DNA of 64,000 nucleotides, taken from positions 446,462 through 510,461 of the forward strand of contig NZ_LMJF01000001.1 in the NCBI RefSeq assembly GCF_001429785.1, read 5' to 3'. The position numbers and the translations under genes were made by a program. The stretch is from Lysobacter sp. Root916. Its GTDB lineage: Bacteria > Pseudomonadota > Gammaproteobacteria > Xanthomonadales > Xanthomonadaceae. The number at the start of each line of letters is the position of its first letter. The stretch's first letter is position 1. Below the pieces are notes generated by a model. That model saw only the letters and a list, made by a program, of their open reading frames with translations, made no database searches and was not told the DNA's origin. Positions 9,616 through 19,798 of this stretch are shown here, in pieces.

Positions 9616-10512
9616 ATGAACGCATCCCCTTATCGCGCCGGTCACGTAGCCGTGATCGGCCGCCCCAACGTGGGCAAATCCACCCTGGTCAACGCCCTGG
9701 TCGGCGCCAAGGTCAGCATCGTCTCGCCGCGCCCGCAGACCACCCGGCATCAATTGCTCGGCATCGCCACCTTTCCCGAAGGCCAGCTGCTGCTGGTCGA
9801 TACCCCCGGCATCCACCGCGAGCAGAAGCGCGCGATGAACCGCATGATGAACCGCGCCGCGCGCGGCGCGATCGAGGGCGTCGACGTGGCCCTGCTGGTG
9901 GTGCGCGCGGGGCAGTGGGACGACGAGGACGCGCTGGCCTTCGACGCGCTGCGCAAGGCCGGCATGCCGGTGGTGCTGGTGGTCAATCAGATCGACCGGC
10001 TCAAGGACAAGACCGCGCTGCTGCCGTATCTGGCCAAGATCAGCGACGGCCGCGAATTCGCCGGCGTGCATCCGATCTCCGCGCTCAAGCGCAACGGCTT
10101 GGAGGCGCTGGTCAAGACCGTGCTGGGCTACCTGCCCGAGCAGGACGCGCTGTACGGCGAGGACGAGATCACCGACAAGAGCCAGCGCTTCCTCGCCGGC
10201 GAAATGGTGCGCGAGCAGTTGATGCGACAGCTCGGCGAAGAGCTGCCGTACGCGACCACGGTGGAAGTAGAGAAGTTCGAAGTCGACGGCACCATGCTGC
10301 GCATCGGCGCGGTGATCTGGGTCGAGCGCGACGGCCAGAAGGCGATCGTGATCGGCAAGGGCGGCGAGCGCCTGCGCGAGATCGGTTCCAAGTCGCGCAT
10401 CCAGATGGAGCGTCTGTTCGGCGCCAAGGTATTCCTGGAAACCTGGGTGCGCGTGCGCGAAGGCTGGTCCGACGACGAGGCCGCGCTGCGCTCGCTGGGC
10501 TATCACGATTGA
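9616..10512 (+). CDS. era: GTPase Era
   Basis: Era is a GTPase that binds the 3' end of 16S rRNA during small-subunit assembly. The P-loop GRPNVGKS is at residues 15-22, the G3 box DTPGIH and G4 box NQID follow, and the C-terminal KH domain (about 205-298) contains [12 protein letters not shown]. The 298-residue length matches the family. It lies 54 bases after rnc, and a strong 30-bp inverted repeat separates it from recO. Confidence 0.96.
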   Translation: MNASPYRAGHVAVIGRPNVGKSTLVNALVGAKVSIVSPRPQTTRHQLLGIATFPEGQLLLVDTPGIHREQKRAMNRMMNRAARGAIEGVDVALLVVRAGQWDDEDALAFDALRKAGMPVVLVVNQIDRLKDKTALLPYLAKISDGREFAGVHPISALKRNGLEALVKTVLGYLPEQDALYGEDEITDKSQRFLAGEMVREQLMRQLGEELPYATTVEVEKFEVDGTMLRIGAVIWVERDGQKAIVIGKGGERLREIGSKSRIQMERLFGAKVFLETWVRVREGWSDDEAALRSLGYHD

Positions 10513-10515
10513 AGC

Positions 10516-10600
10516 AGGAGTGAGTGCAGAGAAGTGAGGAGCGAGTCAAAGCGCATGCTCTTCGCTCCCTCTCACTCCTCGCTTCTCTGCGCTCACTCCT
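10516..10600. repeat. 30-bp inverted repeat between era and recO
   Basis: Arms 10516-10545 and 10571-10600 are complementary at 27 of 30 positions, around a 25-base loop. The RNA would form a long stem four bases after the era stop and six bases before the recO ATG. There is no T-tract, so it is not a classical terminator. It could be a processing site for the RNase III encoded upstream in the same operon; that is inference. Confidence 0.75.
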
Positions 10601-10606
10601 AGCCCC

Positions 10607-11368
10607 ATGCGCTACACCGCCGAACCCGCCTTCGTCCTGCACACGCGCCCCTGGCGCGAGACCAGCTTGCTGGTCGAGGTGTTGAGCCAGAACCACGGCC
10701 GCATCGGTCTGGTCGCGCGCGGCGTACAGGGAGCGAAGAAGCAGTTGCTGCGCGCGGCGCTGCAGCCGCTGCAATGGGTCCGCTTCGAGGCGGTGCAGAT
10801 GGGCGAGCTTGCGCGCTTGACCGCGGCCGAGGCGCTCGACGCCGCGCCGCGCCTGTCCGGCGACGGCATGCTCGCCGGCTTCTATCTCAACGAACTGACC
10901 CTGCGCCTGGCCCCGCGCAACGATCCGCTGCCCGATCTGTTCGCGGCCTACGAGCAGGCGCGCGCGCGCTTGGGCGGCGACGTGTCGCCGGGTTGGACCC
11001 TGCGCCGGTTCGAACGCGATTTGCTCGACGCGCTGGGCTTCGGTTTCGACTGGCACCACGACGGCGACGGTGCAGCCATCGACCCGGCCGCGCGCTACCG
11101 CCTGGATCCCGAGCACGGCCCGCGCCGTCTGCTCAGCGATCGCGGTCGCGCCGACCGCAGCGGCGCGGCCACCGGCCAGGCCCTGCTGGCCCTGGCCGAC
11201 GACCGTTTGCCCAGCGCCGACGATCTGGCGGGTCTGCGCCGGGCGATGCGCGGCGTGCTCGCGCACCACCTCGGCCCGCGCGGGCTGAAGTCCTGGGAAT
11301 TGCTGACGGAACTGGCGCGCGTCGCCCCGCGTACCAAACCGACGCGCGAAGACGGCGTCGAAGGCTAG
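10607..11368 (+). CDS. recO: DNA repair protein RecO
   Basis: RecO anneals single-stranded DNA and loads RecA with RecR in gap repair. The 253-residue protein has the N-terminal OB-fold (about residues 5-80, including [16 protein letters not shown]) and the helical C-terminal domain (LARNDP-like [12 protein letters not shown] region and later). The family's zinc cysteines are absent, as in many proteobacterial RecO proteins. It is the last gene of the rnc-era-recO group. The pdxJ gene that follows recO in enterobacteria is not present. Confidence 0.92.
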   Translation: MRYTAEPAFVLHTRPWRETSLLVEVLSQNHGRIGLVARGVQGAKKQLLRAALQPLQWVRFEAVQMGELARLTAAEALDAAPRLSGDGMLAGFYLNELTLRLAPRNDPLPDLFAAYEQARARLGGDVSPGWTLRRFERDLLDALGFGFDWHHDGDGAAIDPAARYRLDPEHGPRRLLSDRGRADRSGAATGQALLALADDRLPSADDLAGLRRAMRGVLAHHLGPRGLKSWELLTELARVAPRTKPTREDGVEG

Positions 11369-11412
11369 CGCCACCACGCCGTTCGTAGGATGCGGTGAGC
11401 CGCTGGCGAGCC

Positions 11413-11436
11413 GCATCGTCGCTCGCGCGACGATGC
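11413..11436. terminator. Hairpin between recO and the convergent Rec-Hpt gene
   Basis: A perfect 10-bp stem (11413-11422 with 11427-11436) and a TCGC loop lie between two convergent genes. There is no T-tract in either direction, so it may be a rho-dependent or structural end for both transcripts, or simply another dispersed repeat. Confidence 0.5.
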
Positions 11437-11451
11437 TCTACTTGCCGCGAT

Positions 11452-12201
11452 CTAGCTTTCCACCGGCAACCCAGTCGCCAGCGTGTCCTGCACCGCATCG
11501 TCGAAACGCGCCAGGCGCTCGCGCGAATCCGGCTCGTTCTGCAGCGCCTGCACCGCATCGCTCAGGCGCGCCGCGCCGACGAAGCCGCAGCTCGCGCGCA
11601 GCTTGTGCAGTTCGGTGCGCACGGTATCCAGGTCCTCGCGATGGGCGGCGGCCAGGATGGCTTCGTGGGTGGTCGGCAGCTCTTGCACGAACAGGCCGCG
11701 CAAGGTGTCCACGTGCGCGACGTTGCCGTTGAGCGCGCTGGCGGCCGCCTCGTCGTCCCACACCGGCCGCTTGGCGCCAGTCGCCACGCTGGCGACCGCG
11801 CGCTGATCGTGGCCTTCCAGGCCCAGCGTGCGCGCGATCGCGGCGCGTACCGCCGCCGCGGGCAGGGGCTTCACCAGCACCTCGGTGAAACCGACCGCGA
11901 TCAGGCCTTCCAGCACCGAGGCGTCCGCCGCGGCGGTATGCGCGAGCGCGGGCGTGCGCGGATGGCGCGCGCGCAGGCGTGCGAGCAGTTCGATGCCGCT
12001 GCCGTCGGGCAGGTTGGCGTCGAACAGCCACAGGTCGTAATTCTGCGCATTGCCCAGAGCGACCGCGGCGGCGACGCTGTCGGCGCCGTCGATGTCGGCG
12101 GGCAGGGCCTGCGCGGCGGCGGTGAGGAAGGCGCGGCTGGTCGGATCGTCTTCGACCAGAAGCAAACGGGGGATCTGCGGCGAATTAATCGTCGGTTCCA
12201 T
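11452..12201 (-). CDS. Response-regulator receiver plus Hpt phosphotransfer protein
   Basis: This 249-residue phosphorelay protein has no DNA-binding output. The receiver domain (about residues 12-127) has the acidic pair in LLLVEDD, phospho-acceptor Asp61 (LFDANLPDGSG), Thr89 and Lys111 (LVKPLP). The C-terminal Hpt domain (about 155-245) has the phosphorylatable His199 in ELHKLRASCGFVGA. The arrangement suggests a shuttle between a hybrid kinase and another receiver, but no kinase is nearby. It is transcribed divergently from the YdbH-like gene, with starts 34 bases apart. Confidence 0.88.
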   Translation of the reverse strand: MEPTINSPQIPRLLLVEDDPTSRAFLTAAAQALPADIDGADSVAAAVALGNAQNYDLWLFDANLPDGSGIELLARLRARHPRTPALAHTAAADASVLEGLIAVGFTEVLVKPLPAAAVRAAIARTLGLEGHDQRAVASVATGAKRPVWDDEAAASALNGNVAHVDTLRGLFVQELPTTHEAILAAAHREDLDTVRTELHKLRASCGFVGAARLSDAVQALQNEPDSRERLARFDDAVQDTLATGLPVES

Positions 12202-12235
12202 CGGGTCGGGGGCTCCGCTGGTTATGCTGCCGGCT

Positions 12236-14275
12236 ATGTCGTCTCCGATAGTACGCCTGCTGCTGTGGATGTCGCTTCCGGGTTTTTGCCTGGCCGGCGA
12301 CGCCTGCGCGCGCAGCCTGAACGCGAAGATCGGCCGGATCGAGACCGCCGTCGCAAGTTTGCGCGAGGTGCAGGTGTCGCTGGACTGGCCGGCACAGGCG
12401 AAGCAGGGCGAGCTGCGCCTGCGCGCGGCCAGCGTGGTCGCGCCCGACCTGGGCTACCGATTTGCCGACGTGAGCTGGCGCTGCCCCTTGCAGCGCGACG
12501 GTCGCGGCGGCTGGCGTTGCGACGGCGAGCTGCGCTCCGGGCGCGCCGCGCCCTTGCGGCTGGCGTTGGACTTGGGCGTGGCGGTCACCGACGCGCGTCT
12601 GTCGCGCGGCGCGGCGGTGGTCGCGCTGCACCGCAATGCGGCCGCGCCCGACGCGACCCGGATCGATCTGACCCGGGTGCCGCTGGCCTGGACCCAGGCC
12701 CTGGCCGCCCAAGCCTGGCCGGAGGCGCGTTTCAAGGGCGGCGAGCTCGACGCCCGCCTCACCGTCACCGCCGCCGAGCGCCAACCGCTGCGCGTGGCCG
12801 GCCCGATCAGCCTGCGCGGCGGCGCCTTCGATACGCCCGACGGCACGATCGCGGCCGAGCACCTGGGCGCCGAACTCGCGCTGGACGCGCGCTTCGGCGA
12901 ACTCACCCGTTTCGACCTGGACGGCCGCCTGCGCGGCGGCGAATTGCTGTTCGGCAACGCCTACCTGTCGTTGCAGCAACGCGATGTCGCCGTGGAGCTG
13001 ACCGCGCAGCGCCAGGGCGCGCAGGGTTGGCAGCTGCCGCGCCTGCTGTGGCGCGACGAAGGCGTGCTCAGCGCCGAAGGCCGCGCGGCACTCACGCCCG
13101 ACGCCGGCCTGGACGCGCTGGAACTGGATCTGCGCAGCGCGAACCTGACGCCCCTGCGCGACGGCTATCTCACCGGCTTCCTGGGCCTGGCCGGCCTGGG
13201 CCAGTTGCAGCTGCGCGGCGCCATGCAGGCGCGCGTGCGCGTGGCCGGCGGCGAGCTGCATGCGGCCGACGCCAGCCTGCAGGACGCCGCCATCGACGAT
13301 CCGCAGGGCCGCTTCCGTTTCGACGGCCTGGCCGGCAACCTGCGCTACTCGGCCGACGCGCCGGTCGCCAGCGCGCTGAGCTGGAGCGGCGGCGCGCTGT
13401 ACGGCCTGGACTTCGGCCCCGCGCAGCTGCCGTTCACCAGCGGCGCGGGCGAATTGCGCCTGCAACGCACGGTGAGCTTCCCCATGCTGGGCGGGCAGGT
13501 GAGTTTCGACGGCCTGCGCCTGCGTCCGCCGGCGGGAGAACACGGGCTCGACATCCGCTTCGGCCTGGGCCTGGACCGGCTCGACATCGGCCGCATCACC
13601 AAGGCCGTGGACGGCCCGGCCTTCAGCGGCGAGCTCAGCGGGCGCATCCCGCAGGCGCACTACGCCAACGACCGCCTGGATTTCGACGGCGGCCTGACCA
13701 TGCAGCTGTTCGGCGGCAGCGTGAGCGTGTCCTCGCTGGCGATGGAGCGTCCGTTCGGCGTCGCGCCCACGCTCTCGGCCGACATCGCGCTGGACGATCT
13801 GGATCTGGAGTCGCTGACCGGCGTGCTCGGTTTCGGCAGCATCACCGGCAAGCTCGACGGCCGCATCGACGCCCTGCGCCTGGTCGACTGGCAGCCGGTC
13901 GCGTTCGACGCCCACCTGCGCACCGAGCGTAAGCGCGGGGTCCGCCAGCGCATCAGCCAGCGCGCGGTCCAGGACCTGTCCAGCGTGGGCGACGCCTCCT
14001 TCGTCGGCAGCCTGCAGGGCATGCTGATCGGCTTCTTCGACGACTTCGGCTACGCGCGCCTGGGCATCTCCTGCCGGCTCGCCGACGAGGTCTGCCATAT
14101 GGACGGATTGGGCCCGGCCAGTAAGGATTCAGGCGACAAGGCCTTTATTATCGTCCAGGGCGCGGGACTGCCGCGGCTGGACGTGGTCGGCATCAACCGC
14201 CGGGTCGACTGGCCGACCTTGCTGGAACGGCTGGAAGCCGTCGGCAAGGGCGACGTCAAACCCGTCGTCGAATAA
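12236..14275 (+). CDS. YdbH/AsmA-like large envelope protein
   Basis: This is a 679-residue exported protein with an N-terminal hydrophobic segment (about residues 6-22). A long, mostly beta-strand body follows, with repeated patterns such as LRGGAFDTPDGTIAAEHLGAEL. Its length, all-beta character and position directly before a DUF1318 (YdbL) gene identify it as a relative of YdbH, one of the AsmA-like proteins (with TamB and YhdP) linked to phospholipid transport to the outer membrane in E. coli. It is shorter than E. coli YdbH (about 880). The frame is open from 12050; ATG 12236 was chosen because the signal sequence starts there. The family call is based on context plus pattern, not alignment. 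Confidence 0.7.
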   Translation: MSSPIVRLLLWMSLPGFCLAGDACARSLNAKIGRIETAVASLREVQVSLDWPAQAKQGELRLRAASVVAPDLGYRFADVSWRCPLQRDGRGGWRCDGELRSGRAAPLRLALDLGVAVTDARLSRGAAVVALHRNAAAPDATRIDLTRVPLAWTQALAAQAWPEARFKGGELDARLTVTAAERQPLRVAGPISLRGGAFDTPDGTIAAEHLGAELALDARFGELTRFDLDGRLRGGELLFGNAYLSLQQRDVAVELTAQRQGAQGWQLPRLLWRDEGVLSAEGRAALTPDAGLDALELDLRSANLTPLRDGYLTGFLGLAGLGQLQLRGAMQARVRVAGGELHAADASLQDAAIDDPQGRFRFDGLAGNLRYSADAPVASALSWSGGALYGLDFGPAQLPFTSGAGELRLQRTVSFPMLGGQVSFDGLRLRPPAGEHGLDIRFGLGLDRLDIGRITKAVDGPAFSGELSGRIPQAHYANDRLDFDGGLTMQLFGGSVSVSSLAMERPFGVAPTLSADIALDDLDLESLTGVLGFGSITGKLDGRIDALRLVDWQPVAFDAHLRTERKRGVRQRISQRAVQDLSSVGDASFVGSLQGMLIGFFDDFGYARLGISCRLADEVCHMDGLGPASKDSGDKAFIIVQGAGLPRLDVVGINRRVDWPTLLERLEAVGKGDVKPVVE

Positions 14276-14310
14276 TCCCGTCGTAGAACATTCTTCAGAA
14301 GGAAACGAAC

Positions 14311-14916
14311 ATGCGCCGTTGGATGGGTTTGCCGGTCGCCGCCGTGATGCTCACGGCCTGCGTCACGATCAACGTGTACTTCCCGGCCGCCGAGGCCAAG
14401 GAAGCGGCCAAGGAGTTCGTCGAAAAGGTGATCGGCGACGACACCCAGCCGGCCACCACGCCGGCTCCGGCGCCCAAGCCGGGCGGGCAGAGCGCCTCGC
14501 TGGGCCCGCGCATCGACTGGCTGTCGCTGGTCGGCATCGGCAGCGCCTATGCGCAGTCCTCGCCGGACATCACCATCAAGACGCCGGCGATCCAGGCCAT
14601 CCAGGCGCGCATGAAGGGCCGTTTCGACGGTCAGCTGCGCGCGCACTTCGATTCCGGCGCGCTGGGTTTCGGCAACGACGGCAGCATCGACGTGCGCGAC
14701 GCGGCCAAGATTCCGCTGGCCGAGCGGGTCGGCGTGAACCAGGCGGTGGCCGACCAGAACCGCGACTCGGCCGCGGTCTACCGCGAGGTCGCGGTGGCCA
14801 ACGGCCATCCGGAATGGGAGCCGCAGATCCGCAAGGTGTTCGCGCGCCAGTGGACCGACAGCGCCCGTGCCGGCTGGTGGTACCAGGACGCCGGCGGCGG
14901 CTGGAAGCAGAAGTAA
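14311..14916 (+). CDS. YdbL-like DUF1318 lipoprotein
   Basis: The 201-residue product has a lipobox (LTAC) with lipidation expected at Cys17. After the cysteine comes TINVYFP and a charged helix rich in Ala/Lys/Glu, then a Pro/Ala linker (about 48-65). The C-terminal DUF1318 domain (about 85-200) includes PLAERVGVNQAVADQNRDS and the final W-rich GWWYQDAGGGWKQK. AGAAGGA precedes the ATG. In E. coli ydbH-ynbE-ydbL form one operon. Here no separate ynbE is visible, and the short strand after the lipidated cysteine could stand in for it (inference). Confidence 0.8.
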   Translation: MRRWMGLPVAAVMLTACVTINVYFPAAEAKEAAKEFVEKVIGDDTQPATTPAPAPKPGGQSASLGPRIDWLSLVGIGSAYAQSSPDITIKTPAIQAIQARMKGRFDGQLRAHFDSGALGFGNDGSIDVRDAAKIPLAERVGVNQAVADQNRDSAAVYREVAVANGHPEWEPQIRKVFARQWTDSARAGWWYQDAGGGWKQK

Positions 14917-14918
14917 TC

Positions 14919-15033
14919 GGGGCTGGAATTCGGGGTTCGGCACTCGAGGTCTCGGTTCAATCCTCCTACGGATCGCTTGCCGCTGCGTTGCCGCCTGAAC
15001 CGAACCCCGAATCTCGAATCCCTAATCCCGGCC
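14919..15033. repeat. Imperfect inverted repeat before rlmD
   Basis: GGTTCGG/AATTCGGGG units on the left (about 14919-14940) face GAACCCCGAATCTCGAATCCC on the right (from about 15002). This is the same family as the elements at 7568-7660 and 47997-48087. Confidence 0.65.
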
Positions 15034-15074
15034 TTTCTGCGACAATGCGCGGCCTTTGATTCCTGCCAGCAGCT

Positions 15075-16418
15075 GTGGCCCGCATCGATCAAACCCCCTT
15101 CGAGGCCGCCATCGGCGGCCTCACCCATGATGGCCGCGGCGTCGCCCGGCGCCCGGACGGCAAAGCGGTCTTCATCGCCGGCGCCTTGCCCGGCGAACGC
15201 GTGATGGCCAAGCAGACCGCGCGCTCGCGCAGCTACGACGAAGCGGTCACGCTGGAGGTGCTGGAAGCCTCGGCCGATCGCGTGGTGCCGCGCTGCCAGC
15301 ATTTTGGCACCTGCGGCGGCTGCGCCCTGCAGCACATGGCCGAGGATCAGCAGATCCTGGCCAAGCAGAACGTGCTGCTGGAGAACCTCGAGCGTATCGG
15401 CCATGTGACGCCCGAGCGGGTCCTGCCCGCGCTCACCGATTCGGCTTGGGGCTATCGCCGCAAGGGCCGGTTCTCGGTGCGTCGGGTCGAGAAGAAGGAC
15501 AAGACCCTGGTCGGCTTCCGCGAGACCGATCCGCGTTTCGTCGCCGACATCGTGCGCTGCGAGACCGTGATCCCCGCGATCGGCGACAAGATCGCCGCGC
15601 TCGCGGCGCTGGTCGATGGACTGCAGGCGCGCCGCGAGATTCCGCAGATCGAGTTCATCGCCGGCGACGCCATGCTCGACGACGGCGACAACGCGCACGG
15701 CGGCGTGGCGCTGACCTTCCGTCATCTGGCGCCGCTGTCGGACTCCGACCGCGAGGCTATCGTCGCGTTCGCGCGCGAGCATCGGTTCGCGGTATTCCTG
15801 CAACCCGGCGGCGTCGACAGCGTGCATCCGCTATGGCCGACCGAGCCGCGTCTGGCGTTCTCGCTGCCGGAGTGGAATCTGGAGCTGGCGTTTCGCCCGC
15901 TCGACTTCATCCAGGTCAACGCCGGACTCAATGGCCGCATGATCCAGCATGCGCTGGACCTGCTGGCGCCGCAGCCGGACGACCGGGTGCTGGATCTGTT
16001 CGCGGGCCTGGGCAATTTCACCCTGCCGCTGGCGCGCCAGGTACGCGAGGTGGTGGGCGTGGAAGGCGAGGCGGGCTTGGTCAAGCGCGCACGTGAGAAC
16101 GCCGAGCGCAACGGACTGACCAATGCGCAGTTCTATGCCGCCGATCTGGGCAAGGATCTCAGCGGCGAAGCCTGGATGCGCGAGGGTTTCGATCGTCTGC
16201 TGCTGGATCCGCCGCGCTCGGGCGCCGATTTCGTGCTGACCCAGCTGCCCTTGAAGCAGTTCAAGCGCATCGTCTACGTGAGCTGCCATCCGGCGTCGCT
16301 GGCGCGCGATGCGGGCTATCTGGTGCGCGAGAAGGGCTGGAAGCTGCGCGCGGCGGGGGTGATGGACATGTTTCCGCACACCGCGCATGTGGAGTCGATC
16401 GCGCTGTTCGAGCCCTGA
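15075..16418 (+). CDS. rlmD: 23S rRNA (uracil-1939-C5)-methyltransferase RlmD
   Basis: This SAM-dependent enzyme makes m5U1939 in 23S rRNA. An N-terminal TRAM domain (about residues 1-65) precedes the iron-sulfur cysteines Cys74, Cys80, Cys83 and Cys162 (CQHFGTCGGC and IVRCETV). The methyltransferase domain has the SAM motif LDLFAGLGNFTLPLA, the DPPRSG loop and catalytic Cys404 in VYVSCHPASLA. The length is 447 residues against 433 in E. coli. The start is GTG (15075), read as MARIDQTPFEA. A bidirectional terminator follows. Confidence 0.94.
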   Translation: MARIDQTPFEAAIGGLTHDGRGVARRPDGKAVFIAGALPGERVMAKQTARSRSYDEAVTLEVLEASADRVVPRCQHFGTCGGCALQHMAEDQQILAKQNVLLENLERIGHVTPERVLPALTDSAWGYRRKGRFSVRRVEKKDKTLVGFRETDPRFVADIVRCETVIPAIGDKIAALAALVDGLQARREIPQIEFIAGDAMLDDGDNAHGGVALTFRHLAPLSDSDREAIVAFAREHRFAVFLQPGGVDSVHPLWPTEPRLAFSLPEWNLELAFRPLDFIQVNAGLNGRMIQHALDLLAPQPDDRVLDLFAGLGNFTLPLARQVREVVGVEGEAGLVKRARENAERNGLTNAQFYAADLGKDLSGEAWMREGFDRLLLDPPRSGADFVLTQLPLKQFKRIVYVSCHPASLARDAGYLVREKGWKLRAAGVMDMFPHTAHVESIALFEP

Positions 16419-16456
16419 TGCTTAGGCGGCGGCTGACGCTGCCTTGTCCGCAAAAA

Positions 16457-16482
16457 AAGAACCCGGCCTAGGCCGGGTTCTT
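16457..16482. terminator. Bidirectional intrinsic terminator
   Basis: A perfect 26-bp palindrome (arms 16457-16469 and 16470-16482) carries A7 on its left side, giving a U-tract for the minus-strand transcript, and TT for the plus strand. It lies between the convergent rlmD and subtilase genes. Confidence 0.85.
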
Positions 16483-16516
16483 CCGTATCGCTAACGCGCT
16501 GGGTTGCTGTTGCGGT

Positions 16517-17893
<1,377 letters not shown>

Positions 17894-18199
17894 AAGGCTA
17901 AAGACCCCTGGTAAGACCGCCCAGGCAGAGGGCGGCTGCGGGCGAATGTAGCGGGAAAATCCCAGGATGCTTGCTGCATCGCAGCGCGTAATGCCGCGGC
18001 AGGCTGGGATTGCTGCCAAGTAGGCACATCAAGCGTGCCATTGAGGATCAAAATCACTCTTATGTGCGGCTATTCATAAAAATTCTGGCCAGGCTCGGGC
18101 TGCCGCGATCGCGTCTGGACGGGGCTAAGGGTGCGGAAGTGTCGCGGGTGAGCTTTTAGACCCTGGCTTCTTCATTTGCGGGGCGAAATCGTGCGTTTA

Positions 18200-18660
18200 C
18201 GAGTTGCAGTTTCGTGCACGGCTGAACGCAAGCAGGTTCTTGCTCCTAGCTCCCTCCTTTGGGAAAGGGTGAAGCCGAGCGGCTTACGAACCGCAGGTTC
18301 GTGCACGGCTGAGCGCCGGCAGGCTGCGCCTGCTGGCCGGGCGGGTTGGGGAGGATTTGCTTTGGTTCTGCTCTCGTCTCTTCGTCACGAAGGTCAACGG
18401 CTTCCGCCTGCTGCACATGCGGGTCACCTTCTCTTGCTCTTAGCTCCCTCCTTTGGAAAAGGGTGAAACCGTGCGGCTTACGAGCCGCAGGTTCGTGCAC
18501 GGCTGAACGCCAGCAGGCTCTTGCTCCTAGCTCCCTCCTTTGTAAAAGGAGGGTTGGGGAGGATTTGCTGTTGCTTTGCTGTCGCCTCTTCTGGCCGAAG
18601 GTCAAAGGCTTCCGCCTGCTGCGCATGCGGGTCACTTTCTCTTGCTAGCCCAAGAGTCCG
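18200..18660. repeat. Tandem imperfect intergenic repeats (AGCTCCCTCCTTT units)
   Basis: AGCTCCCTCCTTT occurs near 18248, 18450 and 18530. Each copy is followed or preceded by shared blocks: GCGGCTTACGA.CCGCAGGTTCGTGCACGGCTGA, GGGTTGGGGAGGATTTGCT, and GGCTTCCGCCTGCTGC.CATGCGGGTCA. The shared blocks differ at scattered positions and the copies are spaced unequally (about 200 and 80 bases). The open frames across them encode only repeat translations. The 1.1-kb stretch 17894-19014 holds no gene that I can support, only the subtilase upstream region and these repeats. Confidence 0.75.
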
Positions 18661-18727
18661 TCTGGATTCCCTTCGGTCAAAAGTAACCAAAGAGAAGGGC
18701 CCTGCGGGTTCGGAGCTGGCGCGGGGA

Positions 18728-18761
18728 TTTTTCGAATGGACGTCCCTGTCCATTCGAAAAA
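18728..18761. repeat. Perfect 14-bp stem-loop
   Basis: TTTTTCGAATGGAC (18728-18741) pairs exactly with 18748-18761 around a 6-base loop. It sits downstream of a CCCTTCGGTCAAAAGTAACC segment that is typical of dispersed xanthomonad intergenic repeats. It would read as a hairpin on both strands, with A/T runs at the base. Confidence 0.7.
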
Positions 18762-18837
18762 CGGCGCGCGTCCTGCGCGCCGCCCTTCGGGTCTACGGGT
18801 GGTCGAGTGAGTGCGTTGCTTTTGGATTTCAATGCCG

Positions 18838-18916
<79 letters not shown>

Positions 18917-19014
18917 GGCCGATTGGGCGACGGTTGGGCCGATTGACGGTATCGTTGCGCGGTCTGATTTGAACAAGACGGCTGTGCGGTCATGGCCGGC
19001 GCTACGGGGCATGC

Positions 19015-19530
19015 ATGGGTATCGAAATCGAACGCAAATTCCTGGTCTCGGGTGACGGCTGGCGCGCCGCGGCGCGTGAAGTCGTGCCGATGGCGCAGGG
19101 GTATCTCAACGATCTGGCGATCCTCGACAGCGGTGCGATGAAGGCGTCGGTGCGGGTGCGCATCGCCGGCGATGCGGCGTATCTGAATTTGAAGTCGCGC
19201 GAGCTGGGTCATACCCGGCAGGAGTTCGATTACCCGATTCCGGTCGCCGATGCGCGCGCGCTGATGGTCTTGTGCACCGGCGGCACGATCGACAAGCGTC
19301 GCCACTACGTCGAGCACCAGGGTCACCTGTGGGAGGTCGATGAGTTCCTGGGCGACAACGCCGGGCTGGTGGTGGCCGAACTGGAGCTCCAGCACGCCGA
19401 CGAGGCCTATGCTCGCCCGGACTGGCTGGGCCGCGAGGTGACCGACGCGGCGCGCTACTACAACCTGGCCCTGGCCACGCGCCCCTACGCCGACTGGAGC
19501 GCCGACGAGCGCTCCGGCCAGGCGCCCTGA
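19015..19530 (+). CDS. CYTH-domain protein (triphosphate-binding phosphatase type)
   Basis: The 171-residue product is a CYTH tunnel-fold protein. The N-terminal ExExK signature is EIERK at residues 4-8. Basic and acidic pairs that line the tunnel follow (VRVRI, LNLKSR, RRHYV, WEVDEF, VAELEL). Members hydrolyse inorganic triphosphate or thiamine triphosphate, and a minority are class IV adenylate cyclases; short bacterial forms like this are mostly triphosphatases. It stands alone between repeat tracts, so context does not narrow the substrate. The ATG at 19015 has no strong ribosome binding site. Confidence 0.85.
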   Translation: MGIEIERKFLVSGDGWRAAAREVVPMAQGYLNDLAILDSGAMKASVRVRIAGDAAYLNLKSRELGHTRQEFDYPIPVADARALMVLCTGGTIDKRRHYVEHQGHLWEVDEFLGDNAGLVVAELELQHADEAYARPDWLGREVTDAARYYNLALATRPYADWSADERSGQAP

Positions 19531-19542
19531 ATTTGGCCTCCC

Positions 19543-19615
19543 TCTTTGGACAGGGGAGGGCGTGTGTTTAGTAACCGCAGGTTCGTGCGCGACTGAACGC
19601 CGGCGGGCTGTCCGC
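19543..19615. repeat. Further copy of the intergenic repeat family
   Basis: CTCCCTCTTTGG followed by AACCGCAGGTTCGTGCGCGACTGAACGCC repeats the blocks seen at 18200-18660. The CYTH gene is thus bracketed by copies of one repeat family. The remainder up to nagZ (19616-19798) holds only its upstream region. Confidence 0.65.
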
Positions 19616-19798
19616 GGGCCGGGTTCAGAGCGACGCTCTCCAGGCGCAAAGCCGGATCCAGCCATCGTTGCCATTTCGTGAAACGCCCCGAAACCGCCGC
19701 CGCCGCGCCCGCAGGGGCCCCGGGCTACGCCTGTAGCGGCTTCTGCGAGACAATGGCCCCGCGCAGTCAGCGCAGCCATACCCGCTAGGAGTCCCCGC

